Shown: piece by piece, positions 35,271 through 45,335 of the stretch
Layout of the letters: each line of letters opens with the position of its first letter
Numbering within the stretch: the stretch's first letter is position 1
NCBI RefSeq assembly: GCF_900177245.1
Contig: NZ_FXBM01000001.1
Span: forward strand, 992,001-1,056,000
Direction: 5' to 3'
DNA length: 64,000 bases
Source: Rathayibacter oskolensis
Lineage (GTDB): Bacteria > Actinomycetota > Actinomycetes > Actinomycetales > Microbacteriaceae
The notes under the pieces: generated by a model
Database searches by the model: none
Told to the model about the DNA's origin: nothing
Seen by the model: only the letters and a program-made list of their open reading frames with translations
Made by a program: the position numbers and the translations under genes

Positions 35271-36353
35271 ATGTTCGAATCCGTCAGCGTCCTCTTCGCC
35301 GAGTACGAGGATCTCCAGACGCAGCTGTCAGACCCCGAGCTGCACGCGGACCCCGCGCGATCGAAGAAGGTCAACCGTCGCTACGCCGAGCTGAGCCAGA
35401 TCAAGGCGGCGCACGCCGCGTGGGTCGAGGCGGGGGAGGACCTCGAGGCGGCCAGGGAGCTCGCGCGCGACGACGAGGCCTTCGCCGAGGAGGTGCCGCA
35501 GCTCGAGGAGTCGTTCCGCGTCGCGCAGGAGAAGCTGCGCCGCCTCCTCATCCCGCGCGACCCCGATGACGGCCGCGACGTGATCATGGAGATCAAGGGC
35601 GGCGAGGGCGGGGCCGAGAGCGCGCTGTTCGCCGCCGACCTCCTCCGCATGTACCTCCACTACGCCGAGGCGAAAGGCTGGAAGACCGAGATCCTCGATC
35701 GCGACGAGTCCGACCTCGGCGGCTACAAGAACGTGCAGGTCGCCATCAAGAGCACCGCGACCGACCCGTCGCAGGGCGTCTGGGCCCACCTGAAGTACGA
35801 GGGTGGCGTCCACCGCGTGCAGCGCGTTCCCGTGACGGAGTCGCAGGGCCGCATCCACACCTCGACGACCGGCGTCCTCGTGTTCCCCGAGGTGGATGCT
35901 CCGGAGGAGGTCGCGATCAACCAGAACGACCTCAAGATCGACGTCTACCGCTCGTCAGGGCCCGGCGGCCAGTCGGTCAACACCACCGACTCCGCCGTGC
36001 GGATCACCCACCTCCCGACAGGGATCGTGGTGTCGATGCAGAACGAGAAGAGCCAGCTGCAGAACCGCGAGGCCGGGATGCGCGTGCTGCGCGCCCGGAT
36101 CCTCGCCCGTCAGCAGGAGGAGATCGCCGCGGCGGCCTCCGACGCGCGCAAGACGCAGATCCGCACCATGGACCGCTCCGAGCGCATCCGCACCTACAAC
36201 TTCCCCGAGAACCGGATCGCCGATCACCGCACCGGCTACAAGGCCTACAACCTCGACGGCGTGATGAACGGAGCCCTCGACCCGGTCATCGAGAGCGCGA
36301 TCCAGTTCGACGAAGAGGCCCGCCTCGCCGACATCGGCAACGAGGAGTCGTGA
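35271..36353 (+). CDS. prfA: Peptide chain release factor 1
   Basis: A 360-residue RF1 that ends translation at UAA/UAG. The codon-recognition tripeptide is P187-V188-T189 ([15 protein letters not shown], where many RF1s have PAT). The GGQ motif is at 232-234 in [19 protein letters not shown] start. The stop overlaps the prmC start (GTGA), coupling it to the enzyme that methylates its GGQ glutamine. Confidence 0.97.
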   Translation: MFESVSVLFAEYEDLQTQLSDPELHADPARSKKVNRRYAELSQIKAAHAAWVEAGEDLEAARELARDDEAFAEEVPQLEESFRVAQEKLRRLLIPRDPDDGRDVIMEIKGGEGGAESALFAADLLRMYLHYAEAKGWKTEILDRDESDLGGYKNVQVAIKSTATDPSQGVWAHLKYEGGVHRVQRVPVTESQGRIHTSTTGVLVFPEVDAPEEVAINQNDLKIDVYRSSGPGGQSVNTTDSAVRITHLPTGIVVSMQNEKSQLQNREAGMRVLRARILARQQEEIAAAASDARKTQIRTMDRSERIRTYNFPENRIADHRTGYKAYNLDGVMNGALDPVIESAIQFDEEARLADIGNEES

Positions 36354-37225
36354 GCGTCGTGTCCACCGCCGTCGACGCGCGCGCGCTGCTCGCCGACGCC
36401 GTCATCCGTCTGGCGCGAGCCCACGTGCCGACCCCCGACGTCGATGCCGAGCTGCTGCTCGGGCATCTGCTCGGTCTCGGTCGCGGACAGCTGCAGGCGC
36501 GCATGATCACCGGTCTGCCGGTCGAGGAGTCCGCGCTGGACGCCTTCGACCGGATGATCGAACGGCGCGCCTCTCGCGAGCCCCTCCAGCACATCACCGG
36601 CGTCGCGCCCTTCCGCTCGCTCGAACTCGCCGTCGGCCCGGGCGTCTTCGTCCCGCGCCCCGAGACCGAGGGAGTCGCGCAGATCGCGATCGACGCGCTG
36701 CGCTCCGTGGCCGATCCGTCGCCACTCGCCGTCGATCTCGGCACCGGGAGCGGCGCCCTCGCCCTGTCGCTCGCGCACGAGGTGCCGCACGCCCGCGTGA
36801 TCGGCGTCGAGAACGCCGTCGAGGCGTTCATCTGGGCGCGCGGCAACCGCGATCGACTGGGCCTCGACAATGCGCGGATCGTCTTCGACGACCTCTCTCA
36901 GGCACTGCCGGAGTTGGACGGCGCTGTCTCGGTCGTGGTGTCTAACCCGCCGTACATTCCCTCGAACGCGATTCCTCGCGATCCCGAGGTGCGCCTGTTC
37001 GACCCTCCGTCCGCGCTCTACGGCGGTGACGACGGACTCGACGTCGTGCGTCGACTGACGGCGACTGCGCGCCGCCTGCTGCGGCCCGGGGGAGTGCTCG
37101 TCATCGAGCACGGGGAGTCGCAGGGGGCAGAGATGCGCGCCTTGCTGACCGTGTCGGGGTGGCGGGGAGCGGCCACTCAGAGGGATTTGACGGGGCGTGA
37201 CCGGGCGACGGTGGCGGTGCGCTGA
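36350..37225 (+). CDS. prmC: Release factor glutamine methyltransferase
   Basis: A 291-residue SAM-dependent N5-glutamine methyltransferase acting on RF1/RF2. The N-terminal helical domain is followed by [12 protein letters not shown] motif [15 protein letters not shown] and N199-P200-P201-Y202. In most actinobacteria sua5 follows directly; here about 21 kb of surface-polysaccharide genes intervene. Confidence 0.95.
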   Translation: MSVVSTAVDARALLADAVIRLARAHVPTPDVDAELLLGHLLGLGRGQLQARMITGLPVEESALDAFDRMIERRASREPLQHITGVAPFRSLELAVGPGVFVPRPETEGVAQIAIDALRSVADPSPLAVDLGTGSGALALSLAHEVPHARVIGVENAVEAFIWARGNRDRLGLDNARIVFDDLSQALPELDGAVSVVVSNPPYIPSNAIPRDPEVRLFDPPSALYGGDDGLDVVRRLTATARRLLRPGGVLVIEHGESQGAEMRALLTVSGWRGAATQRDLTGRDRATVAVR

Positions 37226-37258
37226 GCGTCGTGAAAACCGGCGGAGGAGGGGCGCGGC

Positions 37259-38875
37259 TCAGAGCTCTGTAACGATGATCTCGGCGACGTTGATGGTGCC
37301 ACCGGTGACAGAATTCAAGCCCATCTTGATCCTGAAGTGCGTGGCCCAGGGTGGGGCGATCCTGCTCCACGACGTCGCGCCGAACGTCTTCTTGAAGGAC
37401 GCCACGCTCTTCACGTCGGTCATCGAGATGTTCGTGGTTCCTCGCGCGTTGGTCTTCAGCGTCACCGGCGTCGTCGTCCGGGTGAAGCCCTGATTCGCGA
37501 CGAAGCACTCGATGTACGTGAACGTCCCGCCCGCCGTGCCGCCGGCAAAGGTGATCTCGCTCGCGTAGAACTTACCCGCGGTGCAGGGGACGTCGATCGC
37601 GATGGCAGCCCAGGGCTTCGCTGCGTTCCGGGTCAGCACGAGTCTCCCGCCCGAGGTCGTCAGTGCGAGACCGGGACTGTCGGTTCGACTCGTGGCGTCA
37701 CTGGAGATTGAGAAGACGTCGACGGGCGTCGGTAGGTTGAAGGTTCCGTCGATGAGCTTGTTGGCTGACTTGTGCGTCAGAACCGCTCCCGCTCCGGATC
37801 CGGATCCGTTGCCGTCGACGAGCATCATGTTGTCGAACTTGACGTTTGCGGTTCCGCCGACCAGGTAGCCGGAGGTGGTCGTGGTGTTCATCATGGACAG
37901 GGAATTGACGCTGATTCCCCCACTCCAGCTGGTGCTCGCGGTCTCGAAGAGGTGTGCCGTCGTAGCCGGCGTCAGATAGATCAGATCCCCGCCCACGATC
38001 GTGATCTTCGCGTTCGGAGAGGCGCCGGAGTAGAACGGCGGTAGACCGGACTGGGCTGAGGCGGAACTCATCTCGAAGTGACACTGTGAGAGTGAGACCG
38101 ATCCATCTTCGGCCTTGATCGTCTGCTTGCACCAGTCGAACGAAGTGGAGTGAAAATGCACTTCCGCATCGGAGTTCGTCACGAGCACGGCGGTGTCCGA
38201 TGTGCCGATTCCGCCACCGATGAAACGGATGTCGTCGCCGGAATCGGCGAATCCACTGCGGAGAGCGACGCCAGTTGCGCAACCGTAGAGGTGGAAGGCG
38301 AAGAACGAGATGCCCGAACCACGGTTCTTGAACTCGAGTCCGGTGTGGTAGCCGTACACTTCGAGGCCGAAGAATCCGATGCCGGCGACATCACCGACAC
38401 TGGAGTCGAATTGCAGTGCAGAACTACCGAGCGACGTCTTACCCGGCCCGATCAGTCGAAGACCCCGGTAGGTCGTCCGCGCCTGCGTTCCGCCTGCTGG
38501 GGCGCTGGAGAAGAATCGAAGCGCTGGGCCGTTCGGAACGGCGGATGAATTGATGTTCGCACCGGTCATCTCTATGGAGATGTACGCGATGTCGATCTCC
38601 ACGGTCGCGTTGATGCGGAATCCGCGCGAGATGATCAGCGTCGCCTCGACCTTGTTGGAGACAAAATACTTGATCGCGAGCAGAAGGCGTTGCTCGTCCG
38701 TCAGGCCGGCATCCCCAAATTCGAGGATGTTGTGAATACTGTCGGTTCGATGCGTCACGTCGTCGGCTGACGCGGTGGGAGCTGCGGACGCTGACGCCGC
38801 TGCGACCCCGGCAATACCCGAGAGAGCGAAGACATTCCGGCGAGTCGGCTCCTTCGACGAGGAATATCTGCTCAT
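37259..38875 (-). CDS. Tat-exported beta-helix protein 1
   Basis: A 538-residue protein. The N-terminal twin-arginine signal (EPTRRNVFALSGIAGVAAASASA) is followed by a conserved block HRTDSIHNILEFGDAGLTDEQRLLLAIKYF. The central repeat-rich region (RGLRLIGPGKTS, GIGFFGLEVYGYHTGLEF, DIRFIGGGIGTSDTAVLV) looks like a right-handed parallel beta-helix as in pectate lyases and phage tailspikes. A beta-sandwich-like C-terminal part (about 370-538) may bind carbohydrate. It is paralogous along its whole length to the next gene, also 538 residues. Function unknown; a role in cutting, modifying or anchoring the locus polysaccharide is inferred. Visibly more A/T than prmC. Confidence 0.8.
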   Translation of the reverse strand: MSRYSSSKEPTRRNVFALSGIAGVAAASASAAPTASADDVTHRTDSIHNILEFGDAGLTDEQRLLLAIKYFVSNKVEATLIISRGFRINATVEIDIAYISIEMTGANINSSAVPNGPALRFFSSAPAGGTQARTTYRGLRLIGPGKTSLGSSALQFDSSVGDVAGIGFFGLEVYGYHTGLEFKNRGSGISFFAFHLYGCATGVALRSGFADSGDDIRFIGGGIGTSDTAVLVTNSDAEVHFHSTSFDWCKQTIKAEDGSVSLSQCHFEMSSASAQSGLPPFYSGASPNAKITIVGGDLIYLTPATTAHLFETASTSWSGGISVNSLSMMNTTTTSGYLVGGTANVKFDNMMLVDGNGSGSGAGAVLTHKSANKLIDGTFNLPTPVDVFSISSDATSRTDSPGLALTTSGGRLVLTRNAAKPWAAIAIDVPCTAGKFYASEITFAGGTAGGTFTYIECFVANQGFTRTTTPVTLKTNARGTTNISMTDVKSVASFKKTFGATSWSRIAPPWATHFRIKMGLNSVTGGTINVAEIIVTEL

Positions 38876-38881
38876 GACAGA

Positions 38882-38887
38882 AGGCTA
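38882..38887 (-). promoter_or_regulatory. Leaderless-type -10 (TAGCCT) of beta-helix gene 1
   Basis: TAGCCT on the minus strand ends 6 nt before the ATG at 38875, so gene 1 probably has its own promoter. Confidence 0.45.
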
Positions 38888-39015
38888 AACCGCATCGAGG
38901 AGAGACCCGTTTCCCGGTACCCCCCCAATGGCGGACGGCTCGATCGGACGGTTCCTCACTGTTTCAAGTCGAGGTCAGGGTAATACCGGAGTTGCGGCCG
39001 GTCTCGCCCGGAAGA

Positions 39016-40632
39016 TCACACCTCAGTGACGATCACGTCCGAGATCTCCACTGTTCCGACGGATAGCCGCGAGATGTCGAGGGACAACCTGAAGTGCGTC
39101 GCCCAGGCCGGGGCGGCACGGGTCGAGGATGGTGCTGTGAAGCTGAGCGCAGCGGGCAGCCTGGTCTTCAGTTCGTCCATGGACACCTGGATGGATTCGC
39201 GGACGTCCGACTTCGCCGCGCTGGGGATTGAGGCTGTCGGCTGACCGATCACTGCTATGAACGTCTCGGAGTAGGTGAAGGTTCCGCTCGAGGTCCCTCC
39301 TGACACGGTCAGGGAGTTGGCGTACACCTTGCCGGCTACGCAGGGGACGTCGAAGGCGACGACCACGGGTGAGCTCGCGGACGTCCTCGTCACGATGAGC
39401 TTTCCCGCCGACGTCGTCAGCGTCGCCCCACCTGCAGCTGTCCTCGACGTCGAGGCCGGCGCGGTGAAGAAGGCATCGGCCACAACGGCGAGGTCGAAGG
39501 AACCGTCGATCAGCTTGTTGTTCTTGGGGGACGTGAGGAGGCTTCCGCTGTTGGAGGCGCTGCTCGGGCTGTCCTCCAGTACGACTTGATCAAGTCGAAC
39601 GTTGCCAGTTCCTCCGATCAGGTATCCGGTAGTCGTGCGCGCAGTGCCGATCGCGAAGTTGACCACGACGATCCCGCATCCCCAGCTCGGGTTCTGGGTC
39701 TCGAAGAACGAAGCCGCTGTGCAGACCGATGACGCTGTCAGCCGCCCCCCGATCACCTGCACCTTCGCATCGGTCGACGTCCCCGTGAAGAAGGGAGGAA
39801 GCTTCGTAGAGGCCGCTCGATCGCCGAGTTCGACCTCGCATTCGGAAAGGAACACGCCGCCTTTCTCCACTCGAACCGCTTGACCGCAGTCCTCGAACCT
39901 GGTCGACGTTACGTGGATGTTGCCGTTCGAGTTGTTGTTGTGGATACCTCGACCGCAAGCAGATATCTCTCCACCGATGAACTTGATGTTCTCGCCGTAA
40001 TTCGCGGCACCGGAGGGCATCGATGCTCCGGTGCCGCAATCGGTGATCGAGAAGGAGAAGAAGTTGAAGAGGTAGGCGTTGTTCAAGAACTCGACTCCGG
40101 TGCCGAAGTCGGAGATCTCGAGGCCGTAGAAACCCACGCCGCGAACGGGATAGGTCGGGGAGTCGAAACGGATTCCGACGCTCGCAGTCCCCTCGCCCGG
40201 TCCTGTGAGTCGAAGGCCTCGGTATGAATTTCGAGTGTACGGGTAGCCCGAGCTGCTGCTGTTGAGGAATCGGAGAGCAGGGCCGGTCGTGATGGTCGAG
40301 CAGTCGATAGCGCCACCTGTCATCTCCAGTGAGACCCAAGCAATATCGATGTCGACCGGTGACGTGAGGGTGAGCCCGCGCGAGATGATCAGCGTTCCCT
40401 GGACTTTGTTGTCCGGGAAGTACTTGAGACCGAGACGGAGGCGCTGCTCGTCGGTGAGTCCTTCATCGCCGAATTGAAGGACGTTGAAGAGGCTCTCGGT
40501 CCGCCGAGCAGGATTGTCTGCAACTGCTGGCGGGGCTGCGACCGTCACCGCCACCGCAGCGAGTCCGCTGACGGCCGACGTCTTGATTAGGAGCCGTCGG
40601 CTCGGCGAAAGGCCGCTGCTGGTATCAGTCAT
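39016..40632 (-). CDS. Tat-exported beta-helix protein 2 (paralogue of protein 1)
   Basis: A 538-residue protein. The twin-arginine signal is LSPSRRLLIKTSAVSGLAAVAV. It shares with protein 1 FGDxGLTDEQRL, NKVxxTLIISRG, RGLRLxGPG, GFxGLEV/GLEI, GYLxGGTxNV, NKLIDGxF and DVPCxAGK. The fold is again predicted as a beta-helix with a C-terminal beta domain; several Asn/Ser/Cys-rich turns fit. No catalytic site can be assigned. Tandem duplication followed by divergence is the simplest history. Confidence 0.8.
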   Translation of the reverse strand: MTDTSSGLSPSRRLLIKTSAVSGLAAVAVTVAAPPAVADNPARRTESLFNVLQFGDEGLTDEQRLRLGLKYFPDNKVQGTLIISRGLTLTSPVDIDIAWVSLEMTGGAIDCSTITTGPALRFLNSSSSGYPYTRNSYRGLRLTGPGEGTASVGIRFDSPTYPVRGVGFYGLEISDFGTGVEFLNNAYLFNFFSFSITDCGTGASMPSGAANYGENIKFIGGEISACGRGIHNNNSNGNIHVTSTRFEDCGQAVRVEKGGVFLSECEVELGDRAASTKLPPFFTGTSTDAKVQVIGGRLTASSVCTAASFFETQNPSWGCGIVVVNFAIGTARTTTGYLIGGTGNVRLDQVVLEDSPSSASNSGSLLTSPKNNKLIDGSFDLAVVADAFFTAPASTSRTAAGGATLTTSAGKLIVTRTSASSPVVVAFDVPCVAGKVYANSLTVSGGTSSGTFTYSETFIAVIGQPTASIPSAAKSDVRESIQVSMDELKTRLPAALSFTAPSSTRAAPAWATHFRLSLDISRLSVGTVEISDVIVTEV

Positions 40633-40639
40633 GGTGGCG

Positions 40640-40645
40640 ACGGTA
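40640..40645 (-). promoter_or_regulatory. Leaderless-type -10 (TACCGT) of beta-helix gene 2
   Basis: TACCGT on the minus strand ends 7 nt before the ATG at 40632. Confidence 0.45.
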
Positions 40646-40803
40646 TGCCAGGCACTCCTCCGCCGGTGAGGGGTCGTGAGCCCCGATCGGGGATGTCCGG
40701 ACGAGAGGTAATCTCGGACTCGGGCCGAGAGGATGTCATCGTCGCCGGCTCGCGGCGGTACTGACGATTGCCCCTGATAGTAGACCGATCACGCGGAGGA
40801 AGA

Positions 40804-41346
40804 TCAAGGTGAGCGGTCGGGCTGCGAGGACCCTGATAGTGACTTCAGGCGGCGGGCCGGGACGCCTCCCCACACCGAGTCGTCCTCGCAGTCCTCAGTC
40901 ACGACCGCCCCCGCGGCGATGACGACGCCTCGTCCAATGGTGACGCCGGGGAGGATGATCGCCCTGGCGCCGATCCAGGAACCGTCCCCGACGACGATGG
41001 GCGCCGTCGTCGCTGCTCCCGCGCGGCGACGAAAGTCACCGGGTGCATGGGAGCTGGTGATGAACGAGGCGTCCATCGCGATGTCGCAGTTGCGCCCTAT
41101 CCGGATGCCGCCGGCCGAGTTGAAGATGCATCGATAGTTGACGAACGAACCAGCCCCGATGCTGATGTCGCGGCTCCCTATCCAGATACCCGCGCAGAGG
41201 CGTGACTTCTCGACGTCGAGGCCGAGCAAACGCAGCACCCGCCACCGGAACGAGATCGGTATGAGCGACGATGCAGCGACTCTGTTCAGCACCACGTCGC
41301 GGGAGATGATCCAGAGTTCTTTCCGGACTTTCGAGGCGATGGACAC
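40804..41346 (-). CDS. Hexapeptide-repeat acyltransferase (LbH/CatB-WcaF type)
   Basis: A 180-residue protein. From about residue 50 it shows left-handed beta-helix turns (ISIGAGSFVNYRCIF, GGIRIGRNCDIAMDASFI, PIVVGDGSWIGARAIILPGVTIGRGVVIAAGAVVTED). The catalytic His is in TSSHAPGD, and the family ending VWGGVPARRLK is present. It probably O-acetylates a sugar of the locus glycan. GTG start at 41346, 59 nt after the ligase-like gene on the same strand. Confidence 0.88.
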   Translation of the reverse strand: MSIASKVRKELWIISRDVVLNRVAASSLIPISFRWRVLRLLGLDVEKSRLCAGIWIGSRDISIGAGSFVNYRCIFNSAGGIRIGRNCDIAMDASFITSSHAPGDFRRRAGAATTAPIVVGDGSWIGARAIILPGVTIGRGVVIAAGAVVTEDCEDDSVWGGVPARRLKSLSGSSQPDRSP

Positions 41347-41405
41347 TCCTGGACCTCCTGAGGTGATTGATCTCGACGTCGACCGGCGATCGCGCGCCCC
41401 CGGTC

Positions 41406-42863
41406 TCACGTCGGGCGATGTTGCGAAGCGGCGAGCGAACGCGGTCGGGAGTTGCGGACGGAGCTGCCGCGCGTCACGCGGTTCGAGCGCTCGGGCCGCG
41501 CCGACATGCTGGTCAGCGGTTCGGACGACGGGGTCCGCCCTTCGCCGGCACGGGCGGCGAGATAGGCGATGGCGATCCAGATCGTCATCACCGTCCACGA
41601 AGGTGTCGCGTTGAGCCCGACGAACAGGAAGACGGCCAGAGCGAAGTCGAGTCGGTTGATTCGCCGGACGCGCCACGCGAGCGCGACGAGCAGCAGAGTG
41701 AAGGCGAGGAAGGCGAAGAGTCCGTGCTCGGCGAAGATCTGCACGAAGGCTGACGGGGTGATCGGACGGATCCCGGAGCTGTAGCCGGCCGGGACGGTAC
41801 TGAAGTCCGCGTACGACGGCTGGTAGACGCCGAACCGGCCTGCACCTACTCCGGCCCCTGCATGATCCCAGCCCATTCCGATCCCGGCGTCGGCGTTGAG
41901 AGTGCGAGTCCGGGACGAGTACGAGATGCTGTCGCCCGCCGCTGCAGCCGGCCCGAGCCCCAGCTTGCCGAGCTGGTGATCGGCGTACGCGGTGACGGAA
42001 GGGACGAAGGCGAACGCCAGACCCAGGATCGGGATGACCGAGCCCACGAGTGCTGTACCCGCCCTGACATCGGGCCGGAGAATGAGCATGACCCCGATGC
42101 CGACGATGAGACCGGCGAGAGCGGAGGTCGACTGCGAGTACAGCAACAGGGCGACGGCGAGGAAGCAGTCGACGGTGCGGCGTCTCACCGTCGCTCCTCG
42201 CAATGAGGTGAAGAACGCGAACGCGGCGAAGAAGCCGAGGTAGTTGCCCTCGAGGAAGGATCCGTTCCTCGGAAGATTCGTGCCGAACGCGCGACCGAAC
42301 TGGATGTTGCCGTTCACGATCGCCAGTACACTGCTCGAGCCCGCCAGCCACAGGCCTATCTGCACCAGGGCGTACAGGGCGGCGAGTCGGACCGCCACTG
42401 ACGTGGCGCGGACGATGACATCCGCTCCGATGCGCGTCGCCATCAGATAAGCAGTAGCGATCACGAGGATCGCGTACGCCGTGTACTGGAGGAGGTCGAG
42501 CGTGAAGCCCAGGCTGTAGCCGGGCGCCGAGGCCACCGGCAGAGGCGTGAGGGCGGCGATGAGGGTGGACGCGCCGATTATCACGGTGAAGACAGCGAGG
42601 AGGGGCCAGCCGGCGAAGGAGGATCGCGCTCGAGCTCCGCCGACCACGCAGAAGAAGCAACCGAGGCCGGCGAAGATCTCGCTGAGCTTGAGCGGGAAAC
42701 CGACGGAGACGGTGAAGACCTGCTGGAACGGGACGAACGCCACGGTGAGGAAGAGGCAGAGTTCAGCAAGGGTCAGGGACTTCCGGCCCGAGTGCACCTG
42801 GAGCCCCCCCGAGCGCGCCTGAGGCTTCATTGAACGATCTCGTCTCGCGTCTGGGCCGGTCAT
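41406..42863 (-). CDS. O-antigen ligase/Wzy-like polymerase
   Basis: A 485-residue polytopic membrane protein with about eleven to twelve hydrophobic segments. The large extracytoplasmic loop after about residue 300 (HAGAGVGAGRFGVYQPSY) carries the G-G-N/F-like Wzy_C pattern of the O-antigen ligase/polymerase family. It would join lipid-linked repeat units outside the membrane. The ATG at 42863 is chosen because TACACT lies 7 nt before it; ATG 42830 is the alternative. Divergent from the GT2 operon. Confidence 0.85.
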   Translation of the reverse strand: MTGPDARRDRSMKPQARSGGLQVHSGRKSLTLAELCLFLTVAFVPFQQVFTVSVGFPLKLSEIFAGLGCFFCVVGGARARSSFAGWPLLAVFTVIIGASTLIAALTPLPVASAPGYSLGFTLDLLQYTAYAILVIATAYLMATRIGADVIVRATSVAVRLAALYALVQIGLWLAGSSSVLAIVNGNIQFGRAFGTNLPRNGSFLEGNYLGFFAAFAFFTSLRGATVRRRTVDCFLAVALLLYSQSTSALAGLIVGIGVMLILRPDVRAGTALVGSVIPILGLAFAFVPSVTAYADHQLGKLGLGPAAAAGDSISYSSRTRTLNADAGIGMGWDHAGAGVGAGRFGVYQPSYADFSTVPAGYSSGIRPITPSAFVQIFAEHGLFAFLAFTLLLVALAWRVRRINRLDFALAVFLFVGLNATPSWTVMTIWIAIAYLAARAGEGRTPSSEPLTSMSARPERSNRVTRGSSVRNSRPRSLAASQHRPT

Positions 42864-42870
42864 CGCGGTC

Positions 42871-42876
42871 AGTGTA
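42871..42876 (-). promoter_or_regulatory. Leaderless-type -10 (TACACT) of the ligase-like gene
   Basis: TACACT on the minus strand ends 7 nt before the ATG at 42863. Confidence 0.5.
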
Positions 42877-43010
42877 GCCCGTCGTCGGACTCGCCTCCCC
42901 GTGCCGCAACCAGGCGCGAAGTTGACAGTGGCGCGCGCCACAGCGCCCCCTGTCGTGGGCCGTGCTCGCAACCCCTCAGAACCGGTAGCGTAATTGTCGC
43001 CCCGCTCCCG

Positions 43011-43997
43011 GTGTCGACGTCGAGGCCTGTTGCATCTTCCGCCAACGACCGAGAGGCCTTCTTGTCTGCCGTCACAGTGATCTACGTCGCCTATCACACG
43101 CCATTGGCGATGATCATGGACAGCATCGAATCGGTCGAGCGTGCCGCTGAGGTCGCCGGAGCCGACGTCGAGATCCTCGTCGCCGACAACGGTGGAGCGG
43201 CGCAGCATGCGGATGCGTTGTCCGGGCGGGCCGCAGTCGTCGGCGCCGGGCGCAACGTCGGCTTCGGCGACGCGGTGAACGACTGCGTGCAGATGTCGTC
43301 GGGCGAATGGGTGTTGATGATGAATCCGGATTCGCGGGCGCGCCCGGAGCTGCTCGAGTCGCTGTTGAGGCACGCTCGGCCTTCCACTCGTACGTTCTTC
43401 GGGTCGCTCCTGATCACGAACGGGCGGGCTCAGGTCCATGCGTTCAATCTCTGGTGGTCGTCCCTCGAACTGCTCGCCCGCAAAGCCTCCTTCTCTCGTC
43501 GTCTTGACGAGTGGATCGAGACCTCGATCCCGGTTCCGGTCCCTCGTCTCTGCGGCGCGGGCCTCTTCGGCCGGCGGGCGGACCTGCTCGAGGTCGGGCC
43601 GTTCGACGCGTCCTTCTTCCTGTACGGCGAAGACGTTGACTTTTCGCTCCGTGCCCGCGCCCGCGGGTACGACCTGATCCTCGTGCCCACTGCCGTCATC
43701 GACCACGACGCAGGGACCTCCTCGGAGGGAGCATCGGAACTCGTCCAAGCGGCGCGCACCGACGCGCATCTCCGCTTGCTCGCGCATCACCGACCACTGC
43801 CGTTCGCCCTGGTCGCCCGTCTCGAGTACACGATCTCCACGGCCGCCGGAGTGCTGACGAACCTGCTCAGAGGGCAGGTGTGGCGTGCTCGTGCGGCTCG
43901 ATTCCCGGAGATCCGCCGCTGGGGCGTCCAGAGGGAGGCGCCCCGCTTTGACCCGGTCGAGTGGGCTTCGCGGTCCGCTCGGAAGCGGACTCCATGA
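43011..43997 (+). CDS. Family 2 glycosyltransferase (rhamnosyltransferase-like)
   Basis: A 328-residue GT-A enzyme. It has VTVIYVAYHTP at the start of the fold, EILVADNGG, the RNVGFGDAVND motif common in rhamnosyl/galactofuranosyl transferases, the metal-binding MNPDSRARPELL and an EDVDFSLRARARGYD acceptor helix. Donor uncertain; rmlB nearby makes a dTDP-deoxysugar plausible. GTG 43011 is used; a TAGCGT hexamer at 42986-42991 may be its -10. First gene of a seven-gene plus-strand operon. Confidence 0.87.
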   Translation: MSTSRPVASSANDREAFLSAVTVIYVAYHTPLAMIMDSIESVERAAEVAGADVEILVADNGGAAQHADALSGRAAVVGAGRNVGFGDAVNDCVQMSSGEWVLMMNPDSRARPELLESLLRHARPSTRTFFGSLLITNGRAQVHAFNLWWSSLELLARKASFSRRLDEWIETSIPVPVPRLCGAGLFGRRADLLEVGPFDASFFLYGEDVDFSLRARARGYDLILVPTAVIDHDAGTSSEGASELVQAARTDAHLRLLAHHRPLPFALVARLEYTISTAAGVLTNLLRGQVWRARAARFPEIRRWGVQREAPRFDPVEWASRSARKRTP

Positions 43998-45265
43998 GGG
44001 GGCCGCTTCGGCGCATCCATCGAGTCATGAACACCCCGGCGGGAATCAGCCTCTCCCGGGTCTTCACCGCCGCCCTTTCTCTTGTGACGGCGCCGATCAT
44101 CGCTCATGCGATCGGCCCGGAGGGGCGCGGCTTGACCGCCGGGTCCCTGGCGGCGATACAGATCATTGGCATCGCGGCCGGTATGGGAGTCCCGCTCGCC
44201 GTTCGACGCAGATCGGTTCAGGAGTCGGATCGTGCAGATCTGATCCGGACCGCGCGGTTGTTCGGCTGGTTCACCGCAGTTCCCGCTGCGGCAGTGGGAG
44301 TCGCCTGCCTCCTTCTCTTCCTGGGCGGCCTGGGACCGGTGGACTCGGTCATCTTCCTCATCGCCATGGCGTCGGGCGCGCTGACCGTTCTGTGGACCAT
44401 AGACGCGAATGTCTTCGTCGCTGAGAAGATGTACTTCCGCATCGTCAGCCTCAGTTCCATCCAGACGGTCGTGTACTTCGCAGTGATCGTCTGCCTTTGG
44501 GCGTTCGGGGCCCTGACTGTGGGTGGCGTCCTGCTCGCCTTTGTGGCCGGCACCGTCGCCGCTTTCGCCCTGGGACGGTTTTGGGTCCGCGCCGGTGCAG
44601 GAAAGGTCCGTGGTCTCGGCTCCCTGTGCCGCGAGGGTGCGACGATGTGGGGGAGTCAGGCCGCCGAGATCGCGAGCTATCGGCTGGACCAGCTGCTTGT
44701 GCTTCCAGTGATCGGGGCCTCTGCCACAGGCATTTACTCGATCGCAGTCACAATAGGAACTCTGCCCTTCAGCCTCGCTGTCGGTCTCGGAGCAGCCGTC
44801 TTCCAGGGCTTCGCTCGATCCGACTCGAAGGACCTCGTCGTCACCGCACTGCGCCACATCTTCGTCGTGACCTCCGCCGTGAGTATCGTGCTGGGGGTCG
44901 CTGCGGTCTGGGTCGTACCTCTGCTGTTTGGCGAGAGGTTCTCCGAGTCGGTCCCCGTAGCGTGGATCACGCTCATCGGCTGCCAGTTCATCGTCGGGAA
45001 CTACATCGCAGTCACGGCGCTGGTCTCTCGCAAGCAGGGGATGAGCATGACTGCCATGCAGGTCATCGGTCTCGCCGTCGGGATCGCGGCCCTGTATCCG
45101 TTGGGCGCGGTATGGGGTCCGATGGGCGCTGCCACGGCCTCCTCCTTGGGTTATGCGGTGACGCTCGCCTTCGCGCTCTTCGCGCTTCGCATCTCCCCAC
45201 TCGCCGTCGTTCCGCGGCCGCGAGACGTGCGGCCGGCCTTCAAGACCTTCCTCGAGCGCGGATGA
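43994..45265 (+). CDS. Wzx-like polysaccharide flippase
   Basis: A 423-residue membrane protein with about twelve helices, of the MOP/polysaccharide_synt type. The N-terminal amphipathic stretch SLSRVFTAALSLVTAPIIAHAIGPEGRG matches the usual start of Wzx/RfbX proteins. It would flip undecaprenyl-linked repeat units to the outer face. ATG overlaps the GT2 stop (ATGA). Confidence 0.87.
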   Translation: MRGPLRRIHRVMNTPAGISLSRVFTAALSLVTAPIIAHAIGPEGRGLTAGSLAAIQIIGIAAGMGVPLAVRRRSVQESDRADLIRTARLFGWFTAVPAAAVGVACLLLFLGGLGPVDSVIFLIAMASGALTVLWTIDANVFVAEKMYFRIVSLSSIQTVVYFAVIVCLWAFGALTVGGVLLAFVAGTVAAFALGRFWVRAGAGKVRGLGSLCREGATMWGSQAAEIASYRLDQLLVLPVIGASATGIYSIAVTIGTLPFSLAVGLGAAVFQGFARSDSKDLVVTALRHIFVVTSAVSIVLGVAAVWVVPLLFGERFSESVPVAWITLIGCQFIVGNYIAVTALVSRKQGMSMTAMQVIGLAVGIAALYPLGAVWGPMGAATASSLGYAVTLAFALFALRISPLAVVPRPRDVRPAFKTFLERG

Positions 45266-45335
45266 TGCGCGCGAACACAGTCCCGCTGATCCTCGCTCCC
45301 GCGATGCATCCCTCTCACCGCACGGGCGGTGGATC

